42,529 nt of DNA, from positions 1-42,529 of the forward strand of contig CAICTM010000927.1 in assembly GCA_903772945.1 (NCBI GenBank), read 5' to 3'. The position numbers and the translations under genes are program-made. Numbering within the stretch: the first letter of the stretch is position 1; each line of letters begins with the position of its first letter. This document shows, piece by piece, positions 31,879 to 41,490 of this stretch. The notes beneath the pieces were generated by a model. It worked only from the letters and a program-made list of their open reading frames with translations, was not told the origin of the DNA and ran no database searches. This DNA comes from Seminavis robusta (lineage: Eukaryota > Bacillariophyta > Bacillariophyceae > Naviculales > Naviculaceae).

Positions 31879-33924
31879 TCATGGTTACGTTACTTGTTTG
31901 TATCTACCGTACCGTATTGTGACCGGATGCAATAATCCACACGTCCACCCGCCAACCAAACCTTCTGCGCACGAGCTATCCCCGACATGCACACACTGAT
32001 TAAATCACGCTTGCTACCACCCGCGCTATTGCTGTATAGACTTGCTAATATCGTAACTAATTCGACACTATCCGCTTATCACCATACCATGTCTATTGAT
32101 AGACTAATTCAGGTTGATCATCATAGCTGGCTGGCCGACAAACCAGGCAGCAATGACAACGCATACACGTGTACCATGTCTTTCGGGGTAAAAGGAACGC
32201 TGAACAGATCTTTGGTACCGTACCTTGGCAGCCATACTATGTTCTCTTCAGCCATCCTTACCACCGCGGAACATGGGTATAACGTATTAGTGGAGATCTA
32301 AATGGTCATTTGAAGCTGCATCATGGCATGTTTCATAGTTCCCATCCGTCATGTTGTCGCCGACTGGCGCCACCAAGGAAAATTGCCCCAGGCCAGCCAA
32401 ACAAAGGGAATTCTGTTGATCCATATACCTCGTGCTTCCCATCAGGATTTCTTCCAAGGGCAGGCCTGAGATTGGTACTAGTAATGCCTGCGGGACAACT
32501 GCAGTTTCCTGTTTCTGCCGCGACGACAAGGTACCCTGCCGGTACGGTACCGTACTGGTAGACTTGCTGTGATGTTTCGCTTTGCTGTCGGCCATCATCC
32601 TGCAAGATACAGCCACGAAACTGCGTCTGTGAGAGTGGATCCATCGATTGAATCTTAGGTCGCTTGTGCGGCTTATGGGAGGTTAAGCAGCAGCAGCAGC
32701 AGCAAAACCACTCATGTCATTGGCTTTCTCTGTCTTGTTTCTTGTGTTGATGTGTGCAGTTGCTTCCGATGAAGTTGCTCGTTTTGCTTTGGTACTGTAC
32801 AATGAAGGATTGATGGCCCAGATGGCAGCCTGAAGTCATACTATAGCAGTACGGTGTATAGTAAAATGCAATCAGGTTGGATGCATGACATAAATGCAAT
32901 CTTAATCAAAGGTGGATGATGAACTTGTTGGAGGCATTGGTGATTTCAGGTTGGCTGTACATACAGTACGTATACCGGCCCAAGAAGAACCGACCTGAAA
33001 CGGGGTCCACGGTTGGAAGCGATGATAAGGTCCAATGGGATGCCACAGGTAGCTACCTTTCTTCTTCTACGTATTATTTGCCCCATACCGTACCGGTACT
33101 TATAATGGTAGCTGGGGGTCTAAGGAACACTATTGTACGTAGACTGCCTACTCCGATGGCTTGGCACAAAGCTTGGGGAAGGATCAGGAAAAAGCTGGAC
33201 TCAAAGGGCCTCCATGCATCACATCAGCGATGGCTCAATTTGGATTTAGCTGTCAAATGCAATCGCTACCGGTATCGATAGCTTGCTAGGCAGAGATCCA
33301 AGGAACGTGAATCTATTCTGCCTTGTTAAAGCCTCTCATTTCTGTCTCGGCCGGTGGATCCAAACAGCAAGCCCTTTGGCGCTTGTGTTGGTCCCCTGTT
33401 TGTCCGCATGATCCCACGAAACCTAGCTGGTACCCAAGCTGGCCTTGAATTGGCAGCGGCCTCGACCCGACAAGGAGAAAACATTCGGGCATGCCTCACT
33501 CTGTGGATGCCACGAAATCTAACTTGAATGAGTTGTGGCTACCAGGTACTAACTAATAGTACATGTACTTCGGGGGTATTAATAGCTAGCGCCGGTACCG
33601 GTAACAGGTACACCTGACCTGTACTGGTATCAGTACCGTGCGGCACTGTACGGGTACAGTATCCCGAGGCACATACCGGTAGACGAAAAGAAGCCAGCGA
33701 AAGCTGCGATCTTTTTATGTAACCACTATTTCTTGCGAAGCAGTTGGTTTCAAAAGTCGATAATACGTTTCGCACACAAGCGAAGTCACAGCTGATAAGA
33801 ATCTATTGTTGAGTTGCAATCTATTTCTTGCGAAGCCCGTCATTTGACACCCTTGGTTTTGCCTCTGAAGTGTGCCACAAAACAGAATGCCCAAACAGAA
33901 GAGTGTTCACAAGCAATCGTAAAG
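31879..33924. other. Long intergenic region with short repeats
   Basis: It contains an (AGC)6 run at 32686-32703, GGTACC-type palindromes at about 32521-32560, 33088-33101 and 33590-33605, and the 33284-33423 inverted partner of 27027-27170. An open frame at 32916-33281 (121 codons, MMNLLEALVISGWLYIQYVY) shows no coding support beyond length. The last 300 bases should hold the promoter of the hydrolase gene. Confidence 0.55.
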
Positions 33925-35052
33925 ATGGGTTTCCAGAGGTGCTGTAATCTTATCTTGATGGTTGGGCTTCCGATAATGCTTTGCCAAGCTAGCTCAGCGT
34001 TGGGCTTTGAATTCCGCCGCATGGGCCCTTCTACCAGAGATCTCAAGAAGGTAATAAGACAAAGGAGCGTGAAGATGGCTGCAAATCCACCAGAAGAAGT
34101 CACTTTCCTACAAGAAGAGCAAGTGGATCTCTCCAGCGGTGTTTCTATGAAGGTCCTGTGGAGCAATTCTTCTAAGGCTAACAACAAGAAAGGTCCTCAA
34201 TTGCCACCACTTATTTTCCTCCATGGATCATTTCATGGTGCTTGGTGTTGGTCTGAACGCTTCTTTCCCTACTTTGTGAGTCTTGGATATCATGTCGCTG
34301 CTTTGAATTGGCGTGGAACAGGAGGTACATTTGCGGGAGAAGGAGTCAAAAAGGTCAAAATGGAAGAACACGTGCAAGATTTGAAGGCCTTCTTGGAGGA
34401 ATTCGTCCCATCCAAGCTACAATCAACAGAACTGAAACCCATTCTCATTAGCCACTCCTTTGGCGGACTCAGCATCATGAAGTATCTGGAGAAATATCCC
34501 GACAAGCTACAGGATATTGGTGGAGCAGTAATCATGTGCAGCGTGCCCCCTAGTGGGAATGGTCGCATGACAATGCGATTTCTGCGGCGTTCCTTGCGAG
34601 CAAGCTGGAAGATTACAGCTGGTTTGGCCATGAAAAAAGTAATCAAGGACCCGGCTCTTTGTCGAGAGCTTTTTTTTGGAGGTGCCGGCAATGATGATAG
34701 CGGAGTATCCGACAATGATGTCATTCGCTACATGGGCTACTTTCATCGGGATTCAGAAGCCACCATCGATTTGATGGATTTAGCCAAGAGACTCCCCTCT
34801 GCTCAGATCGATGATGACGGAAAAGCTCTGTTCTTGTCGTCACCAGCAGCGTCCAATGGGCACCCTCCATTCCTGGTTGTTGGGGCGACAGAGGACTTTA
34901 TAGTGGATCAAGAAGGTGTGGATGAAACAGCAAAGTACTTTGGCCTGGAAGGTCCAGTCATGGTGGACTCTCCCCATGATGTCATGCTGGGAAAGAAGTA
35001 TCAAAATGCAGCAGAGGTGATCCATCAATTTGTGGAAGAAAAAGTGTTGTGA
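33925..35052 (+). CDS. Alpha/beta hydrolase, possibly secretory or plastid-targeted
   Basis: The chosen start is ATG 33925, giving 375 residues; the frame is open upstream without an ATG. Residues 1-25 (MGFQRCCNLILMVGLPIMLC) look like a signal peptide, and ASSALGFEF that follows loosely resembles the ASAFAP-type cleavage motif of diatom plastid proteins. The hydrolase fold has the oxyanion-region FLHGSFHGAWCW (residues 98-109), GYHVAALNWRGTGGT, and the nucleophile elbow ISHSFGG with Ser178, where the first Gly of GxSxG is replaced by Ser. Asp324 in VVGATEDFIVD and His351 in DSPHDVMLG complete the triad. The length is normal for the superfamily. The substrate cannot be inferred; an esterase, lipase or other hydrolase is possible. 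Confidence 0.85.
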   Translation: MGFQRCCNLILMVGLPIMLCQASSALGFEFRRMGPSTRDLKKVIRQRSVKMAANPPEEVTFLQEEQVDLSSGVSMKVLWSNSSKANNKKGPQLPPLIFLHGSFHGAWCWSERFFPYFVSLGYHVAALNWRGTGGTFAGEGVKKVKMEEHVQDLKAFLEEFVPSKLQSTELKPILISHSFGGLSIMKYLEKYPDKLQDIGGAVIMCSVPPSGNGRMTMRFLRRSLRASWKITAGLAMKKVIKDPALCRELFFGGAGNDDSGVSDNDVIRYMGYFHRDSEATIDLMDLAKRLPSAQIDDDGKALFLSSPAASNGHPPFLVVGATEDFIVDQEGVDETAKYFGLEGPVMVDSPHDVMLGKKYQNAAEVIHQFVEEKVL

Positions 35053-35267
35053 TGATTTATTATGAATAGGCCTACTAGCAGCTACATCCGCAGGAACACA
35101 TCAAGCTGTTTCACTAAATGACATACTGTAGGTATACTTTATATCCATGTCTTCCATTTTCTGCCATGCTGTCCAAAGCATTCCTGAGCGAGAGACACTT
35201 AGCACTCTGGCCAACCAAAAGAAGGGACAAGAGCAACATGAAAAGAGTATAATAGATTGCTTTATCT
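35053..35267. other. Convergent 3' ends of hydrolase and ankyrin genes
   Basis: Only 3' UTR sequence is expected here; no ORF or RNA gene was seen. Plus-strand AATAGG and minus-strand TATTATAC-like runs are too weak to name as polyadenylation sites. Confidence 0.4.
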
Positions 35268-36280
35268 TCACCTACCACCTGCGGCAATCAAGAGTTCCAT
35301 AACTTCCTGGTGATCTTCACTATGACGGCCGTTTTCCGCGTAGAGAACATCACAGCTGTCTTTGGCATAGTCCAAGGCAGTCTTCCCATCATGCTGGAGG
35401 AAGGCTTTGATGACATTAACATAGCCACAATCAGCTGCATGATGAAGAGCTGTTGAACCATCGTTGCTCTTTGCATTGACCTTTACACCATCATACTTTA
35501 GAAATGTTTTTATAAGAGCGTCAACATTTTTATACCTTGCAGCACAATGAAGGGCAGTGAAGCCAGAATTCTTCTCCTTCAAATTGGCAACCACATCATC
35601 ATGCTCTATAGGAAGACTTTTACAACATCAATGCATCCAAAGCATGCAGCCCAATGAAGTGCAGTCCAGTCATATTCGCACTTTGCATTGACATTCACGC
35701 TGACATGTCCGAGCAAGAGTTTGACAATGGCAAGTGATCCATCCATTGCTGCAGGATGAAGGGCTGTCGTCCCATCCCCACCCCTTGCATTGGCATCCAC
35801 ACCAACATCCAGCAAGATTTTGACTACGTCAACATGTCTATCCATCACAGCATGATGAAGGGCAGTGTCACCAGTGTTTGTCTTTACAAGGACATCCACA
35901 TTTGCCTGCTCTAGCAAGGTTTCGACAACTGCAACGTGTCCATATGATGCTGCATAGTGAAGAGCAGTCCAGCCATTGATCTCCTTTGCATTGACATCTA
36001 CACCAGCATTCTCGAGCAAATCTTTCACAACATCAACGTGGCCATATTCTACGGCAACAACAAATGAACCAGTGAATTCATCTCCATTGTCATAGTAGTA
36101 GCTGAAGGCAATTTGTTCCATCAGTTTATTTAAAACATCTAGATGCTGCGTAGGGGTCCGAGCCTCTGCAAATTCTGTCTCTTCCAGTGTTTTTTCAAGG
36201 TCGTCCATTTCGTCAGTGGGCTCTACACGCTCTTTTGTGGGGGTACCGTACTTTTCTCTGCTATGCCGGACAAGCTTCAT
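35268..36280 (-). CDS. Ankyrin-repeat protein, interrupted by one frameshift
   Basis: ATG at 36280 starts MKLVRHSREKYGTPTKERVE. An acidic N-terminal region of about 55 residues is followed by ankyrin repeats: GWTALHYAASYGHVAVVETLL, GDTALHHAVMDRHVDVVKILL, GTTALHPAAMDGSLAIVKLLL and DWTALHWAACFGCIDVVKVFL. The frame ends in TAG at 35606-35608, but the next base phase continues the same repeat (EHDDVVANLKEKN), then GFTALHCAARYKNVDALIKTFL and GSTALHHAADCGYVNVIKAFL, to TGA at 35268-35270. There are about seven to eight repeats and about 335 residues in total. Ankyrin repeats mediate protein binding; no catalytic domain is present. One frameshift in an otherwise clean gene could be real or an assembly error. 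Confidence 0.75.
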
Positions 36281-36958
36281 TAAGCTTCAGAAACAAAATA
36301 TGTTTGCTACGAGCTGAATGTTTCCGCCAAAAGAGAAATGATGGTCTTATGGCTTTGAAATGAAATGAGGGGTATCGGTTGCTTGCTGCGGGGAGACGAA
36401 GCGTTCAAACGAAGTTGTTGGGTTTTCGAGAGGAGGGCAACGGCACTTCGGAGTTCAAAGGGCGACTGGAGCAAGGTATCCACGTTCGCAGACCACGATG
36501 TCTTGCTTCCAAGAAGAAAAGTACTGTACCACAGTTTGTTTATGCCTTTTGGTACCGCATAAGGTGTGAGCAATGTACGCGGTGACACCATGAGGAGGAA
36601 GACAATGGCGGCAAACAACGGCAAACTCAATTTGTATCTTCTATAGTTTTTTTGGTAGCCTTTGAGCCATCTGGGTAGCCCCAGCTAGCCTCCACGTTCC
36701 ACGCCGCCATAACGAGAAAAATCCAATAACAGTTAAATTTACCCGTTGACCCGCTCCCAAACTTATCCGTGACACATCTGCGACTCTACAGGATCAAACT
36801 GGTATCAGGATCTCACTGGTATCGGCAACATCTCAACTAAGCAAAGCCGACGCCGACCCAATGACAAGACCATCATTGACAATCGTATCCTCTCTGTTTC
36901 ATTTGTCCCTCCCAACCCCGGGATAAAAGGACAATCAACACCCAACCCGAAGCAAACC
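36281..36958. other. Intergenic region between divergent ankyrin and recombinase-like genes
   Basis: A minus-strand open frame (36307-36630, open upstream to about 36680, with the hydrophobic stretch SLPLFAAIVFLLMV after a basic KNYRRYK) looks like a decayed membrane-protein start but has no ATG before the hydrophobic part. I do not call it a gene. No other feature was seen. Confidence 0.4.
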
Positions 36959-38499
36959 ATGTCGATTACTTTTGTCGATGACCGCGATGATCTGCTAGCA
37001 TCGTCCGCTGACAAACAGAAGAATGACCTTTCCCATTTCAACTTCTTCCTAGAGACATACTGCACCCAGATTGGAATCAATGTTGTTGAAGCCGATGCCA
37101 TTCCCTATCACGGCATTCCCCGCAAGTCATCCGAGAAAGCAATATCCGAGTTTTGGGATAAGCTTGTGGGCGCCTTCTTTTTCTACATGGGCACCTCAGC
37201 GATGTGCTACCTCAACCCGAAAGGAAGGAACTTTTCCTATCAGTCGGCAACCCAATATTGTTTGTCGGTCAAAGTCTTCTTCACCAACAAATTCAGGAAT
37301 GAAAACCCCATCCCCATGTTTCAACCAGAGCATTGGAAGAAACTTCGGGACAATCTGCGTGGAAGGTACTGCGAAGGCAGCCGAGCATCAGGCAAACAAA
37401 TGACAGAAGGAAAGGTCTCTAGTACCCACGAGGATCGTGAAGCAATGGCCACAGGATGCATCTGGCTTGGCACTGCAGACTCCGCTGAGTTTTTACATCT
37501 ATTGAACACCAGCTACCATTGCAGTGGACGTGGGAGTGAAGTATCCCTTGTCACACCAGAGGGAACAACAGTGGTTGAAATCAACGAAGATGTCTACAGC
37601 TATCAAGTCCTTGCAACTGACGTCCAGAGACAAACGGACGGCCCCTTCCAAACCCTTCCAATCTACCCCCATCGCGACGGAGTCTTGGAAGATTTCTATT
37701 TCAGCCTGATTTACCTTGTGCACTTGTCGTGATGGTAGGATGCGGGAATGAATACATCTTCCCAAGATTCTCCAAGGCAGCATTGAAAACAAAGTCAAAC
37801 AAATCCGACAGCAATGTCTCATCCCTCTGGTCCAGCCTCTTCGAAGAGCTAACCAACACCTTTGAATCCATGAGCGATCGCATCAATAACAAGCTATCCT
37901 CCCACTACAACAAGAAAGGGTCCAAGCAAGTCATGGCCGATTCTCCCTCTGTCTCCGGCCTAGCGCAGATCACCTCTTTAGAGGAGCTGACGATAGGATT
38001 GTTGATGAACATGGGATCACCCACCCGGCACCCGCCTATCCCAATGTTATCAGGTTCTCCATCAGCAGCAAAGGCCTTACAAGCCAATCTTCTGTGGCAG
38101 ATGTCACCACTGCCTTCTTCACTGAGAACTACCAGTACGGTTACGAATTGGATTTGAAGGCTCCCTCTTGGAATGATGACTTGCATCAATCCGAAAAGAA
38201 GAAAATACGCAACCACTTTGGCACCATCAAGAAAGCCGTGAAGATGGTCTTTTAAAATGCATGCTGATTCCTTCCCCTCTCCCAACCCTGAAGGATCTTC
38301 AGAGTCGTGGAAGCAAACACTCAGGAGGACAGCAACATTGGCAGAGGAACGCATATGAAAAGAGTTTGACTTTGACAACAAGACCGTCAATACAATCTAC
38401 AGGCTCAGCAAGCACCCTGAGTTTAACAGCAAAGCAACATCCCTGAAACCTCCAGCCAATACACCAGACGAACTCCGCAAGTTCTTCAAAAGCGATTAA
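36959..38499 (+). pseudogene. Second tyrosine-recombinase-like gene, broken
   Basis: ATG at 36959 opens MSITFVDDRDDLLASSADKQ. Sense runs to TGA 37730-37732, continues in another frame (FPRFSKAALKTKSNKSDSNV) to about 38060, in a third frame (TENYQYGYELDLKAPSWNDD) to TAA 38253-38255, then in a frame with TGA at about 38356 and TAA 38497-38499 (TPDELRKFFKSD). That makes about 500 residues with three frameshifts and two stops. Core clues: an N-terminal helical DNA-binding-like part (FWDKLVGAFFFYMGTSAMC, ATQYCLSVKVFFTNKF), HCSGRGSEVSL as a candidate first-Arg box, QTLPIYPHRDG, and SHYNKKGSKQVMADSPSVSG as a candidate His-x-(R/K) box followed by SVSGLAQI. This motif order matches a recombinase-like family I associate with diatom genomes. 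It lies 90 bp upstream of another broken gene. Confidence 0.6.
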
Positions 38500-39287
38500 C
38501 TAACTGGACTATCCATCATTAAGCTAGTGTAGCATCTTCTCGCTCCACGGAATAACCAATCTCATTTCCCATCGTTTCTCTCCATTGTCATCCTTCTCCT
38601 CCTACTTTCGCTCAGCAACAGCGCGATCAAACTCCTCCTCCATTGGTATGTCCTTCCGCACTCCATCTTCGTCGTGTTGGGAACATTGCGCTTGGCACAC
38701 CGTGGAAACCTTGTTGTTGCTTGTTTCTTGCTTCTATCGAGTTATGATCCTTTCTGCTGCTCGTTGTCTCACAACGCTCTGTTTCAGTGTGGTTTCTCCA
38801 TCGTGTTGCACCTCTTTTACTCCCATTCTTCTCGGCCCTCATCGTCTCATTCATCGCTTTGACGTCCAAGCATTTAAAAGATACTGCACCAAGGAAAAAA
38901 TTGCAGATATTCCCCAAGACCCAATTCCCGTACAAGTAAGTTCGTTCCACTTTTTTCTCATTCAATTTTGTATTCGATTAGTTTCACGCCAAATTTAGTC
39001 ACCACCTAACGCTTAACGCGAGCGCGCCCACCTAGCCAGCGGCATGCAGTTACGATGCTCACGTCAACCCACTTTTTGATTCAACCTCATAATGGACCTC
39101 CAACCCTAGGTGTGGGTTGCCAATCGTGGCCGTTTCAGTTGGCATGTGTTGATTCGATTCTCACAAAATGGACCTTTGTCTGGCTCCCGCGTACCAAACA
39201 TCTTGGTTGCAGCCACCGCAAAAAGCACAACACTTCTCCTCTTTCTGCCACATACAGTGACGGCTACCTCACATCATTCTACATAGC
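38500..39287. other. Region upstream of the Crinkler-type gene, possible 5' exon
   Basis: An open frame at 38585-38998 ends its plausible part with FDVQAFKRYCTKEKIADIPQ, followed at 38936 by a GTAAGT splice-donor string. This could be a first exon, but I could not match a phase-compatible acceptor to the next coding block. The stretch 38940-39280 shows no coding sense. Confidence 0.4.
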
Positions 39288-41250
39288 CATGAAGATTTTG
39301 TTTGGTACAACGTGGACAATAGTCCAGAGACCAGACTAGAAGTGGACGGAGAGTATGTGGACGATCTCGTCAAGGCAGTCATCAAGGAAGAGGAGTTGGG
39401 ATGCAGGCCAACCCAAGTACGAGTTTTTCTGGGGAGCGATTCCGAAGAACCGGTGGGTCGAATGAAGAAGCTCGTTAATGAGGATACGGCTTACATATTC
39501 CATACATCTCACTACCAGCAGCACCTCAAGCGGTTGAAAGTGACTTTCAACAATTCCAAGTTGCCTTCCTCGCCACTGGGCGTGTACTTGCCACCAAGAC
39601 TAACCTGCAGCGTGTTTGTATTCCATGAGGACTTTCTAAAAGAAATCAATTTGAATATTCAGGTCAGGCTCGATGATTGTGATACTGAAGATGGCAAAGT
39701 CCGCGTCCCCCCCTTGGCAGTCTCTCGTTGCAGTCGAGGGGGGAAAACAAGGACTTTGCTAGAGATTGCGAACATGATGTTTAAATCAGATGAAAGGCAA
39801 GAAGATAGTCTTGCGGTCCTGCTTATCACATTCAATGATTTCATGGGGCTGTCGGAAAATGAGAAAAAAGAGGAAAATATGTGTCAAGTATTTCTCAGAC
39901 GCGTGGCCTTCATGGCAACATACAAGTCTGAGCGAAAGTTCCACAAAGAACGGGATATTGACATTCACAAAGCGTTCACAGATTTCCGAAAATCCAATTC
40001 ATATTTCGACCAAGACATGTTTGTTCATTGGTTTAATGAATTTAATGGTGAAATCGTGTTAATAATCAACGAACTCAACAACTTGACTAGTCTGAGTGAC
40101 AGGTCAAGAGAAGAAGAAGCGAAGGAGTTTGGTAGCCTCTTGAAAGAGAATTTTCTGTGTCAAACCAATCGATACTTTGTGTTCTCATCTCATGTCATCT
40201 CATCGGTCAGCACTTTTGGTGAGTGCATGCAGACGAGTGATGGCAGCTTCCAAGACGTTGTCCTGTGGGATCTCCCCCTCGTTCCGAACTTGAAAATGGC
40301 TGCTAAAATGTACCCTCGCATTTGCGGACCGAGAGAAGCTATCTACTAAGGTCTCCTCCCAGGATTGCTTTATCGCAAATCACAGCGGATTCCAATTGAG
40401 GGGAAAAGGGCTAATTTTGTGAAGGAATTCTGGAATGAGAACAAACAGGATTTGACAGCTGCGTTCGAGAAAACCTGCCGCTCTCTGATCATTAATGGAT
40501 CTAGCGCTGACTTATCAAAGTTGGTCGAATTCTTGTGTGATGGTGTCAGTGTCGGTACCGGTGCTGGAGAAGGTCTGATTCGGTGGATCCCCTACCACCT
40601 CCAGTTTGTGATGGCATACTTTGGGGCCAACCACAGAGAATTGCACATTCAAGATCTCGCTGGCTCAATGGCCATGTTATGCAATCAAATGACTCTTGCG
40701 AAGGAAAAGTCTGGTGATGATTGGGAGGGCCTGTTCATCCTCTTTTTGCTGGCAAGATGCATCGCCAAGGAACCAGATGGCTTGTTCTTGCCAAAGACAT
40801 GGCTTGGAAAAGACCCTCTGACCGGAGAATACCCCTTGATCGAATACAAAAACTACGACAGCGATCGTGTTAGTAGCGGCACACTTTTGGACCAGTGCAC
40901 CACCTGGAAGGAGCTATCTGAGGGCATTGATCTCACAGAGAAGCCAACGGTTTCCATCCTTTATCCTAGTCACGCTCAGTTTGGAGCCTACGATGCATTT
41001 GTTGTATATTCTGTTGGGGATAAAAAGGAGGTCTACGGCTACCAACTAAAGGAGGGCGAAGCCAGTACAGACCGACCTGTTGAAGAATCTTTGTGAAAAA
41101 GTTTTGTTGTCAGGGGTGTTCCCACCACCAAATCAAACAAAAAATTCAGTGGCGCATTGCTTCAGACGAGCAGCTCAACACATTCTTTGGGCCATGTGGA
41201 AGAAATTGGAGTTTAAAAAATGGACGGAGTTCCTCCAACATGGAACAAGT
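39288..41250 (+). pseudogene. Crinkler-type protein gene (header, P-loop NTPase, REase-like domain), broken
   Basis: Sense begins around EDFVWYNVDNSPETRLEVD at about 39291 with no ATG before it, so the N-terminus is missing or spliced. A ubiquitin-like header (VDDLVKAVIKEEELG) resembles the Crinkler/RHS header. A P-loop NTPase follows: SRCSRGGKTRTLLEIA (Walker A-like, about 39728-39775) and VLIINELNNL (Walker B-like, about 40054). The C-terminus has FGAYDAFVVYSVGD and VYGYQLKEGE (about 41036), a PD-(D/E)xK-like nuclease signature of this superfamily. Breaks: in-frame TAA 40347-40349, TGA 41094-41096, then a frameshift near 41140 with the terminal SDEQLNTFFGPCG in another frame. The tail runs into the inverted LTR at 41273. 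Crinklers are nucleus-acting effectors in some pathogens and occur as resident conflict-type genes in other eukaryotes. No toxic activity should be assumed for this broken copy. Confidence 0.72.
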
Positions 41251-41272
41251 GAATAACATAGTACTTGTATTT

Positions 41273-41490
41273 TGTTGTTTGCTAGTAATACTGCAGCTTA
41301 TTGGGGAGTAATTTGGTTTTAGATTAAGCTGAAAAGCAAATGTGAGGATTTTCTGGTGGCTGACAGCAATTCTTGTGATTGAATTGGATATAAGGACCCC
41401 CGTAACACTTTAGACCTAAAACTCCCTCGGTTCCTTGCATCATGAATATGCATGCGAACCGGACTAGATGATTAATACACGTGCACTACG
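41273..41490 (-). repeat. Inverted, 5'-truncated copy of the 2.4-kb LTR
   Basis: The reverse complement of 41273-41490 matches 2466-2667 with few differences (shared runs include TTAGGTCTAAAGTGTTACGG and ACCAAATTACTCCCCAATAA). Its CAACA-side end is kept at 41273, but the TGTTGGAGG start is absent, so it is truncated or joined to other DNA at about 41490. It may be a solo LTR fragment that landed at the 3' end of the Crinkler-type gene. Confidence 0.8.

Noticed and set aside
32916..33281. A 121-codon ORF with a hydrophobic start
   Set aside because: It has no family features, lies in repeat-rich DNA with GGTACC strings, and no neighbouring splice or promoter support was seen.
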